A stretch of DNA of 64,000 bases from Microbacterium karelineae (GTDB taxonomy: Bacteria; Actinomycetota; Actinomycetes; Actinomycetales; Microbacteriaceae): the NCBI RefSeq assembly GCF_009745985.1, contig NZ_WFIX01000175.1:248001-312000 (forward strand). Reading direction: 5' to 3'. The position numbers and the translations under genes are program-made. The notes beneath the pieces are model-generated. The model did no database searches. It saw only the letters and a program-made list of their open reading frames with translations, and was not told the DNA's origin. This document shows, piece after piece, positions 24,854 through 31,563 of the stretch (within the stretch, counting starts at the first letter, position 1; every line of letters begins with the position of its first letter).

Positions 24854-25986
24854 CGCGGCGCACGGGGCACGTGGTCTCCGGGCGCGTCGTCGTGCAGCGC
24901 TCGAGCCGGTTCCGCCTCGACGTCTCGCTCGACGTCGGGCACGGAGAGGTGCTCGCGGTGATGGGGCCGTCCGGCGCGGGCAAGTCGACGCTCCTGCAGG
25001 CGCTCGCGGGCGAGATCCGGCCGTCCGACGGCGAGGTCGCCATCGGCGATGCGACGTACTCGCATCGGCACGCGGGTGATCCGCGCCGCCGCGGCGTCGT
25101 GCTGCTGCGCCAGAACCCGCTGCTCTTCCCGCACCTCAGCGTGCGCGACAATGTCGCCTTCGGGCTCGAGTCGCGGCGCACGCCGCGCTCGCGCGCCCGC
25201 ACGGAGGCCGACGAGTGGCTGTGGCGCGTCGGGCTGTCGGGAATGGGCGATCACCGCCCGCGCGAGCTCTCGGGAGGGCAGCAGCAGCGTGTCGCCCTGG
25301 CGAGGGCGCTCGCGACGAGCCCGCGCCTGCTCCTGCTCGACGAACCGCTCACATCGCTCGACCCCGCGACCGCGAGCGATATCCGCGGCCTGCTGCGGGA
25401 GCAGCTCGCCGTCACGCTCACGACGACGCTCCTCGTCACGCACGATGCCTTCGACGCCGCGGCCCTCGCGCATCGCATGATCGCCATCGAGGACGGCCAG
25501 GTGACGCAGCGCGGCGACGTGCGCGAGGTGCTCGCCCGTCCCGCGACGCGCTTCGTCGCGGCGGCGGCGGGCCTCAATCGCCTGCACGGCACGGCGCACG
25601 GCGGCGACTGGACGGGATCCGCCTTCGGGGTGCGCCTGCGCATCTCCTCTGCGGACGGCGGGCCTCGGCCCGCGGACGGCGAGGACGTCGTGGCCGTGTT
25701 CCGCCCGGCCGATGCCCGCATCGCCCGCGCCGAGGAGTCCACCTGGACTGGCGCCCTGCACCTCGCCCGCCACGACGCCGACGCCGACGGGACGGTGGGC
25801 GAGTGGCTCGCGCGCGTCGAGCGCCTCGAGCCGGCGCCGGGCGGCGCCCGCGTGCACGTCGCGCAGCCCGACATCGCGGTCGACATCCCGTCCGCGCAGG
25901 TGGCGGCGCTCGACATCGGCCCCGGCGACCCTGTGCGGGTCTCGATCGCGCCCGAGCACGTGCGCCTCATCGCCGGGGCATCCTGA
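24850..25986 (+). CDS. modC: molybdate ABC transporter ATP-binding protein ModC
   Basis: A 378-residue ATPase. Walker A GPSGAGKST (near 41), Q-loop LLRQNPLLFPHL, signature LSGGQQQRVALARAL, Walker B LLLLDEPLTSLD and the switch His in LLVTHDAFD. The C-terminal 130 residues (GSAFGVRLRIS onward, ending VSIAPEHVRLIAG) form a TOBE/MOP-like domain that may bind molybdate. It completes the modABC importer and is translationally coupled to modB. Confidence 0.92.
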   Translation: MTRRTGHVVSGRVVVQRSSRFRLDVSLDVGHGEVLAVMGPSGAGKSTLLQALAGEIRPSDGEVAIGDATYSHRHAGDPRRRGVVLLRQNPLLFPHLSVRDNVAFGLESRRTPRSRARTEADEWLWRVGLSGMGDHRPRELSGGQQQRVALARALATSPRLLLLDEPLTSLDPATASDIRGLLREQLAVTLTTTLLVTHDAFDAAALAHRMIAIEDGQVTQRGDVREVLARPATRFVAAAAGLNRLHGTAHGGDWTGSAFGVRLRISSADGGPRPADGEDVVAVFRPADARIARAEESTWTGALHLARHDADADGTVGEWLARVERLEPAPGGARVHVAQPDIAVDIPSAQVAALDIGPGDPVRVSIAPEHVRLIAGAS

Positions 25987-26001
25987 CGCGTGGAACACCC
26001 G

Positions 26002-26007
26002 TACCCT
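26002..26007 (+). promoter_or_regulatory. leaderless -10 element before the moaA leader ORF
   Basis: TACCCT ends six bases before an ATG at 26014, the same geometry as at other genes, but that ATG opens an 11-codon ORF rather than moaA itself. Confidence 0.45.
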
Positions 26008-26013
26008 GGACGG

Positions 26014-26049
26014 ATGGAGACACGTCGTCTGGCGGAGGCGCGCGCATGA
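26014..26049 (+). CDS. 11-codon leader ORF coupled to moaA
   Basis: ATG at 26014 opens METRRLAEARA and stops with TGA at 26047-26049, which overlaps the moaA start (ATGA). The promoter box TACCCT is placed exactly as for leaderless genes. moaA itself has only a weak GGCGGAGG about ten bases upstream. Translation of the leader probably delivers ribosomes to moaA, either as simple coupling or as a control device. The peptide has no pattern I can link to a metabolite. Confidence 0.5.
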   Translation: METRRLAEARA

Positions 26050-27116
26050 GCGCCGTGCCGATCCGCCTCGCCGAGCGGGCGCCGTCGGCGCCGCGCACGG
26101 CGCCCGCCGACATGCCGACGTCGGGTCCTCTCGTCGACCGCTACGGCCGCGTGCACCGCGATCTGCGTGTCTCCCTGACCGATCGCTGCTCGCTGCGCTG
26201 CACCTACTGCATGCCCGAGCAGGGCAATGAGTGGCTCGCCCGGCAGAGCATCCTCACCCTCGATGAGATCGAACGCGTCGCGCGGATCGCGGCCTCCCGC
26301 GGCATCTCGACCTTCCGGCTCACGGGCGGCGAACCGCTGCTGCGCCGCGACATCGTCGCCGTGACCGAGCGCCTCGGGCGCCTCGAGACGCCTGATGGGC
26401 CCGTGACGATCGCGATGACGACGAACGGCATCGGGCTCGACAGGGTGCTGCCCGCGCTGATCGAGGCGGGGCTCGGGCGCCTCAACATCTCGATCGACAC
26501 GATCCGCCGCGAGCGCTTCCACGATCTGACGCGGCGTGACAGGCTCGATGACGTCTTCGCGGGGATCCGCGCGGCCGCGGCCTCGCCGCTTCGACCCCTC
26601 AAGCTCAACGCCGTCGCGATGCGCGGCGTGAACGACGACGAGCTCGTCGACCTCGTGCAGTTCGCGATCGACAACGACGCGCAGATGCGCTTCATCGAGC
26701 AGATGCCGCTCGACGCGGGCCACACATGGGATCGCTCGCAGATGGTCACGCGTGACGAGATCCTCGAGAAGCTGTCCGCCCGTTGGTCGCTCGAGCCGAT
26801 CCAGGGCCGCGGGGGCGCGCCGGCGGAGACATGGCGCCTCGACGGCACAGACCGCACGGTCGGGGTCATCGCGTCGGTGACGGCGCCCTTCTGCGGTGCG
26901 TGCGACCGGCTGCGGCTCACTGCCGACGGACAGCTGCGCAACTGCCTGTTCTCGAACCGCGAGTTCGATCTCGTGCCGCTGCTGCGCGGATCCGGATCCG
27001 ATGACGAGATCGAGCAGCTGCTGCGCGGCTGCATCTGGAAGAAGCTGCCGGGCCACGCGATCAACGACCCGGGCTTCCTGCAGCCCGACCGCGGCATGAA
27101 CGCGATCGGCGGCTGA
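26046..27116 (+). CDS. moaA: GTP 3',8-cyclase MoaA
   Basis: A 356-residue radical SAM enzyme that starts molybdenum cofactor synthesis by converting GTP to 3',8-cyclo-GTP. The N-terminal [4Fe-4S] motif is CSLRCTYC in LTDRCSLRCTYCMPEQG; FRLTGGEPLLR follows. The C-terminal cluster has APFCGACDRLRLTADG and NCLF. The protein ends in the Gly-Gly that is needed for activity (MNAIGG). A 25-residue N-terminal extension is normal in actinobacteria. Frames further upstream only shadow modC. It follows modABC on the same strand with its own promoter and leader ORF. Confidence 0.95.
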   Translation: MSAVPIRLAERAPSAPRTAPADMPTSGPLVDRYGRVHRDLRVSLTDRCSLRCTYCMPEQGNEWLARQSILTLDEIERVARIAASRGISTFRLTGGEPLLRRDIVAVTERLGRLETPDGPVTIAMTTNGIGLDRVLPALIEAGLGRLNISIDTIRRERFHDLTRRDRLDDVFAGIRAAAASPLRPLKLNAVAMRGVNDDELVDLVQFAIDNDAQMRFIEQMPLDAGHTWDRSQMVTRDEILEKLSARWSLEPIQGRGGAPAETWRLDGTDRTVGVIASVTAPFCGACDRLRLTADGQLRNCLFSNREFDLVPLLRGSGSDDEIEQLLRGCIWKKLPGHAINDPGFLQPDRGMNAIGG

Positions 27117-27123
27117 GGGGCCG

Positions 27124-27129
27124 TAGACT
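27124..27129 (+). promoter_or_regulatory. orphan -10-like element after moaA
   Basis: TAGACT lies eight bases after moaA, as in the leaderless promoters of this chromosome, but no start codon follows at the usual distance. The next open frame is 5'-truncated, so the promoter may have lost its gene. Confidence 0.3.
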
Positions 27130-27219
27130 GCTGCGCCATCGGTCGAGGAAGTCGACTCGTCGAAGGGGCATTTCGCTTCGCTGCCGGAAGCGCCGTTCGT
27201 CACACTGGCCGCGTCGCCG

Positions 27220-27591
27220 ATGCAGCGCGCTGGCGACTGCTACTACATGCACAATGCTGACTACGCTCACGTGACCCGAGGGGAGGCGTCGGTGCACGGT
27301 TGGTGGGAGGTCGATCACGGTTCGTGTCCGGCAACGGCGCGCGTCACGGTCGATCTTCAGGCGCTATGGTGCAGTGATTCTGGGACGTGTCAGCGGACGA
27401 CGATTTCAGAAGGTGTCCCTAGGGGGATCAAGCCGGGCACAGCGAAACGAGCGAATGCGCGAGACACATGCGCGTCGTCTCGTGGCCTGGCCTGGCGTGG
27501 AAGTGTGGATGTCGACCTTGATTGGCAGGTTGATCCGTTCGGCTGGTTCAACGGTACGCCGAGAGACATCGCATGCGAGCCGAGCCACTAG
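27220..27591 (+). CDS. small Cys-containing protein, probably 5'-truncated secreted protein
   Basis: The frame is open from 27127, but the first ATG is at 27220 and gives 123 residues. The sequence has paired cysteines (GDCYYMHN, HGSCPATARV, LWCSDSGTC, RDTCASS, DIACEPS) and aromatic beta-strand patterns (GWWEVDHG, WRGSVDVDLDW). This pattern matches a class of small exported actinobacterial proteins I have seen as hypothetical, which normally carry a signal peptide; none is present here. The preceding in-frame stretch (SLPEAPFVTLAASP) looks like the mature N-terminus, so the signal sequence may have been deleted. GC is clearly lower than in moaA. Confidence 0.45.
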   Translation: MQRAGDCYYMHNADYAHVTRGEASVHGWWEVDHGSCPATARVTVDLQALWCSDSGTCQRTTISEGVPRGIKPGTAKRANARDTCASSRGLAWRGSVDVDLDWQVDPFGWFNGTPRDIACEPSH

Positions 27592-28088
27592 GAGACTCCG
27601 GGCGCGATGCCGGACAGTGGGTGAGGCTCAGCGATGGGTCCGTCTCATCTGCACGCGGCGTACGAGCGAGTTCCGCTGAGAGCGGTCTGTCGGTCACAGC
27701 TCTCGGGGTCACGTGTCATCTCCACGAGAAAGTCGTACGGGGCGACCGTTCGATATTGAGTATTGGGCTCGAGGAGTTTGCTGTTCTCTCAGACGGTCAG
27801 TATCTGGTTATTCGGAATGACCGCGGAGTGTCGATCGCGAGCAACTGGCGCGATGGCCATCGTATGCGGGAGACAATTGTCCGAGCCTCCATAGATGGCG
27901 CACTCCTTCCCGATGAAGGAGACGCGGCAGATCTCAACGAGCCACTCCCGTGGCATGAGTTCGCGCGTGCGCTTTCGGCGCAGGGAATCCGCGCCACCAC
28001 AGCATCTCTGAAGTCCCTTCCATATGACGTCGTGCTGTCATCGGAGCTTCGCGAAATCCTGGATCCCTCCCAACTCAGCGGAAACTGA
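27573..28088 (+). CDS. hypothetical protein in a lower-GC islet
   Basis: A 171-residue frame overlapping the previous gene by 19 bases. It shows plausible protein-like composition: VTCHLHEKVVRGDRSILSIGLEEFAVLSDGQYLVIRNDRG, then an acidic stretch DEGDAADLNEPLPWHEF and a C-terminal SSELREILDPSQL. I recognise no domain. Third-position GC is lower than in neighbours, and codons such as ata, agt and tta-like rare ones occur, consistent with transfer. It converges on the sirohydrochlorin chelatase gene. Confidence 0.5.
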   Translation: MRAEPLGDSGRDAGQWVRLSDGSVSSARGVRASSAESGLSVTALGVTCHLHEKVVRGDRSILSIGLEEFAVLSDGQYLVIRNDRGVSIASNWRDGHRMRETIVRASIDGALLPDEGDAADLNEPLPWHEFARALSAQGIRATTASLKSLPYDVVLSSELREILDPSQLSGN

Positions 28089-28114
28089 GAACTACCTCGA
28101 TTCGTGGCGGGCCC

Positions 28115-28798
28115 TCATCCCAGCAGCGTCAGACCCTCGCGGTAGCGCTCGGCGACGATGGCGGCGACGCGCGGATCCGTGCCGACGGGCTCAGTCGCGA
28201 CATCGGCGCCCGACGCGGCGATGAGATCCGCGAAGTGCCCCGGTGCGAGCACGTAGCTCGCCACGATGACGCGCTCTGCGCCGTCCGCGCGCGCCTCGGC
28301 GAGGGCCTCCGCGACCTTCGGGGTCGCGCCATATGCGTAGCCGACGGTGACGGGCGCGGTCACACGATCGGCGAGCGCGTCGCGCATCTCGCGCACGCGC
28401 TGCGCCGACTCGGGGCGCGAGGATCCCGCGGCCGCGAGGACGACGCGATCCCCCGGCCGCACGCCGGCCTCGCGCACGCGGTCGCCCAGCACATCGGCGA
28501 GTGCCGGATGCGGGCCCAGCGTGCCCGCCGCCACGACGTCCTCGCGCGACGACGCGGCGCGGCCGATGTCGACCTGCGTGTGGAAGCCCGGCGACAGCAG
28601 CAGCGGCACGATGACCCCCGCGCCCTCGAGCCCCGCCACGACCTCGTCCACCTGCGGCTGCTGCACGTCGACATACGTCTCACGCAGCGACACATCGCCG
28701 AGCAGCGCGGCCGCATCCCGCGCGAGGCGCGAGATGACGCGGCGGCCGTCGGGGGAGTCGGTTCCGTGGGAGCAGCAGACGAGAACGGGCGCGGGCAT
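28115..28798 (-). CDS. sirohydrochlorin (ferro)chelatase, CbiX/SirB type
   Basis: A 227-residue class II chelatase that inserts iron (or cobalt) into sirohydrochlorin, the last step to siroheme. The N-terminus VLVCCSHGTDSPDGRR carries the metal-binding His; VIVPLLLSPGFHTQVDI carries the second. The second half repeats the fold (VLAAAGSSRPESAQR, VASYVLAPGHFADLI). Its ATG at 28798 overlaps the hemD stop. Siroheme is the cofactor of NirB, encoded upstream in the same direction, so the five genes nirB-nirD-cysG-hemD-chelatase form one operon. Confidence 0.9.
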   Translation of the reverse strand: MPAPVLVCCSHGTDSPDGRRVISRLARDAAALLGDVSLRETYVDVQQPQVDEVVAGLEGAGVIVPLLLSPGFHTQVDIGRAASSREDVVAAGTLGPHPALADVLGDRVREAGVRPGDRVVLAAAGSSRPESAQRVREMRDALADRVTAPVTVGYAYGATPKVAEALAEARADGAERVIVASYVLAPGHFADLIAASGADVATEPVGTDPRVAAIVAERYREGLTLLG

Positions 28799-29934
28799 CA
28801 GATGTCCTTCACCGTCAGGCGGTACCCCCGCTTGACGACGGTCGTGATGAGATCGGGGAAGCCGAGGGCCTCGCGCAGGCGCGCGACCGCCATCTCGACG
28901 GCATGGGTGCTCTGACTCGACCGAGGCAGCGAATCCTGCAGATCGCGCCGGGGGATCACGGCGCCGCCCGCATCGAACAGCGCGCCGAGAACGGCCGTGC
29001 CGGTCGGCGAGAGCGGGAGGAAGACGCCCTCCAGCACGGCGCCGGCGCTGCGCATCTCGAGCCGCCCGCGCGGCGTGTCGAGGCCCGGGGCCCCGCGGCC
29101 GCCGAAGTGCGTCACGACGCCGCGGACGAGGGATCCGAGGCGGCCCCGCTCCGCGACGAGCGCCGGGATGTCGACATCGTGCAACGGCTGCACCGTGATC
29201 GGGCCCACGGCCGCCATGAGGAGCTTGTCGCGATCCGCGCGCTCGCGGATCTCGTCGAGCACGCCCGCGCGCTGCGCCTCCGCGAGCCACTCCATCGCGC
29301 CGGGCGCCGAGGTGAACAGCACGGCGTCGACGTCGCCGGCGGCGGTCGCGAGGACCGACTGCCGCACGACGGCGGGATCCGCGGGAGGACCCCAGCGGTA
29401 GACCGTGAGGCTCACGACGTCCGCGCCGCGGCCGCGGAACAGCTCGTCGAGGCCGTCGGCGCCGGATCCGTGGTGCTGCACGGCGATGCGCTTGCCCGCG
29501 ACGCCCTCGGCGAGGAGGTACTCGCCCAGCTCGCGCGCCGTCTCCGATTCGGCGACCCAGTCGACGTCGAAGCCCGCCTGCTGGACCGCGCCGCGGGCCT
29601 TCGGGCCGCGCGCCACGATCTGCGCCCCCGAGAAGGCGCCGGCGAGCTCGTCGGCGAGGTCGGCCTCGTGGGCCGCCTCCATCCACCCGCGGAATCCGAC
29701 GCCCGTCGTCGCGACGACGACATCGGGCGGCGATGCGATCAGCTCGCGCGTCGCATGGAGGAGCGCCTCGTCGTCGATGTGGGGGATGATCGTCAGCGCC
29801 GGGGCCTGGCGCACCGTGGCGCCGTGACGCTCGAGAGCGGCCGTCAGCTCGCCGGCGCGACGATCGACGGCGATGACGACCGTGCACCCGTCGAGCGCCG
29901 ACGACAATCGGGGGCGGGGCGCGGCGTCGGTCAT
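28798..29934 (-). CDS. uroporphyrinogen-III synthase fused to a winged-helix domain
   Basis: A 378-residue fusion. Residues 1-260 resemble HemD: LDGCTVVIAVDRRAGELTAALERHG, VVVATTGVGFRGWMEA, QHHGSGADGLDELF and VLFTSAPGAMEWLAEA. Residues about 285-378 are an OmpR-type winged helix (FLPLSPTGTAVLGALFDAGG, TVVKRGYRLTVKDI). In Mycobacterium tuberculosis the related Rv0260c has the same architecture and sits near nitrite and siroheme genes. It may both make uroporphyrinogen III and regulate the operon; whether both activities exist is not known. It overlaps both neighbours by four bases. Confidence 0.87.
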   Translation of the reverse strand: MTDAAPRPRLSSALDGCTVVIAVDRRAGELTAALERHGATVRQAPALTIIPHIDDEALLHATRELIASPPDVVVATTGVGFRGWMEAAHEADLADELAGAFSGAQIVARGPKARGAVQQAGFDVDWVAESETARELGEYLLAEGVAGKRIAVQHHGSGADGLDELFRGRGADVVSLTVYRWGPPADPAVVRQSVLATAAGDVDAVLFTSAPGAMEWLAEAQRAGVLDEIRERADRDKLLMAAVGPITVQPLHDVDIPALVAERGRLGSLVRGVVTHFGGRGAPGLDTPRGRLEMRSAGAVLEGVFLPLSPTGTAVLGALFDAGGAVIPRRDLQDSLPRSSQSTHAVEMAVARLREALGFPDLITTVVKRGYRLTVKDI

Positions 29935-31172
29935 CCGGCGGCTCTCTCGTGCGCGGCGGTCTGCGCGTGCGCGGGGAGGAGCAGATCGGGACGGGCGACC
30001 TCGCCGATGACGATGACGGCCGGGTTGCGCACGCCCGCGTGCTGGGCGTCGGCGACGGCGTGCGCGAGGGTCGTGCGCGTTGTGCGCTGGTTCTCGGTGT
30101 GGCCGCTCTCGACGAACGCGACGGGGCGATCGCCGGGCACGCCGGCGGACAGCGCCTCGTGCGCGATCGCGCCGAACGCCTTCACGCCCATGAGGACGAC
30201 GGTCGTGACCGACCGATCCTCGAGCGACGCGAGCGTCGCATCGGACACCCCGGACTGGCCGTTGATGATGTGCACGCTCGAGGCGACGCCGCGGTGGGTG
30301 ACAGGGATCCCCGCCGCCTGCGGCACCGACACGGAACTCGACACGCCGGGCACGACCTCGACGGGCACGCCGGCCTCGAGGCAGGCCGAGACCTCCTCAC
30401 CGCCGCGGCCGTAGACGAACGGATCCCCGCCCTTGAGCCGCACGACGCGCTTCCCGGCCCGGGCGTGCGCGACGAGGATCGCGTTGATCTCGTCCTGCGG
30501 GACGGGATGATGGCCCGGAGCCTTGCCGACGTGCACGATCTCGACGTCGGGGTCGAGCTCGTCGAGGACGCTCGTCGCCCCGAGGCGGTCGGCGACGACG
30601 ACGTCGGCCTCGGCGAGGAGGCGGCGCGAACGCAGCGTCAGGAGGTCGACGGGGCCGGGGCCGCCGCCGACGAGGGCGACGGATCCCGCCGCCGTCTCGC
30701 GCACGCGACGCAGCGGCACGCGCCCGGACTCGAGCAGCTCCCGGACCGAGGAGTTCACGCGCGCCGTGCGGCGCGGATCCACTCCCGAGTCGCTCGTCAC
30801 GCCGACGAGCACATCGCCCGCGCGGGTCTGCGACGTCATGCGGGCCGAGCCGTGGGCGCCGTCGGAGGAGTTCACGCAGAACGTGCGGCGCGCCTCGCAC
30901 CAGGACACCACCAGCGCGTCGACCTCGGGGTCGCCCGTGGCGGTGTGCACGAGCCAGGCGCCGTCGACGTCGCCCTCGGCGACCGGGCGGGCGGACCAGG
31001 GGATGTCGTGATCGGCGACGAGCTGCGCGACCTCGGGGGAGAGCTCAGGGGCGACGACGCGCACGGAGGCGCGCTCGTCGAGGAAGCGGCGCAGGCGGCG
31101 CGCGGTCACGCTGCCGCCGCCGACGAGCACGACGAGGCGTCCGTCGAGCGATACTCCGAGCATCGTCGTCAT
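29931..31172 (-). CDS. siroheme synthase: precorrin-2 dehydrogenase plus uroporphyrinogen-III methyltransferase (CysG-like)
   Basis: A 413-residue fusion. The N-terminal Met8/SirC-like domain has a Rossmann motif (VVLVGGGSVTARRLRRFL) and oxidises precorrin-2; the C-terminal SUMT domain (VALVGGGPGPVDLLTLR, HVGKAPGHHPVPQDEIN, RLKGGDPFVYGRGGEE, VPGVSSSVSVPQAAGIPVTHRG) methylates uroporphyrinogen III. Compared with enterobacterial CysG it is shorter because the chelatase function is taken by the separate gene downstream. The ATG at 31172 gives MTTMLGVSLDGR; frames above it shadow nirD. It overlaps hemD. Confidence 0.9.
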   Translation of the reverse strand: MTTMLGVSLDGRLVVLVGGGSVTARRLRRFLDERASVRVVAPELSPEVAQLVADHDIPWSARPVAEGDVDGAWLVHTATGDPEVDALVVSWCEARRTFCVNSSDGAHGSARMTSQTRAGDVLVGVTSDSGVDPRRTARVNSSVRELLESGRVPLRRVRETAAGSVALVGGGPGPVDLLTLRSRRLLAEADVVVADRLGATSVLDELDPDVEIVHVGKAPGHHPVPQDEINAILVAHARAGKRVVRLKGGDPFVYGRGGEEVSACLEAGVPVEVVPGVSSSVSVPQAAGIPVTHRGVASSVHIINGQSGVSDATLASLEDRSVTTVVLMGVKAFGAIAHEALSAGVPGDRPVAFVESGHTENQRTTRTTLAHAVADAQHAGVRNPAVIVIGEVARPDLLLPAHAQTAAHERAAG

Positions 31173-31173
31173 G

Positions 31174-31563
31174 TCACGCCTCCTTCCACTTGATGAGCAC
31201 CTGACCGTGGTCCACCGCGACGGGGTGGACCGCGATGTGGCGCTCATCCTTGCCCTGCGTCTCGACGACGGCGCCTGTGCGCAGATCCCATGCCTGCTTG
31301 TGCAGCGGAGATGCGATCGTGGGCGCCTCGGATCCGTCGGCGAACGCCTTGGTCCCGACGATACCCCGCGAGAGCACGTTCGCCAGGCCGTATGGGTCAT
31401 AGTTCGACACAGCTCGCACCGTGCCGTCGACCAGCCGGAACAGGGCGATCTGAGTGTCGCCGAGGAGCGCGGCGCGCCCCCGCTCGACCATCAGATCGTC
31501 GAGCGCGCACACCCGCACCCAGGTCGTCCGAGCGGTCTCGGCCTCCTCGTCGATCGTCGTCAT
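31174..31563 (-). CDS. nirD: nitrite reductase [NAD(P)H] small subunit NirD
   Basis: A 129-residue NirD. It has the Rieske-like fold but no cluster-binding cysteines, as expected for NirD: TWVRVCALDDLMVERG, IALFRLVDGTVRAVSNYDPYG, ANVLSRGIVG and ASPLHKQAWDLRTG. It partners NirB in the cytoplasmic siroheme nitrite reductase. ATG at 31563 overlaps the nirB stop (ATGA). It is followed within two bases by the CysG-like gene. Confidence 0.93.
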   Translation of the reverse strand: MTTIDEEAETARTTWVRVCALDDLMVERGRAALLGDTQIALFRLVDGTVRAVSNYDPYGLANVLSRGIVGTKAFADGSEAPTIASPLHKQAWDLRTGAVVETQGKDERHIAVHPVAVDHGQVLIKWKEA

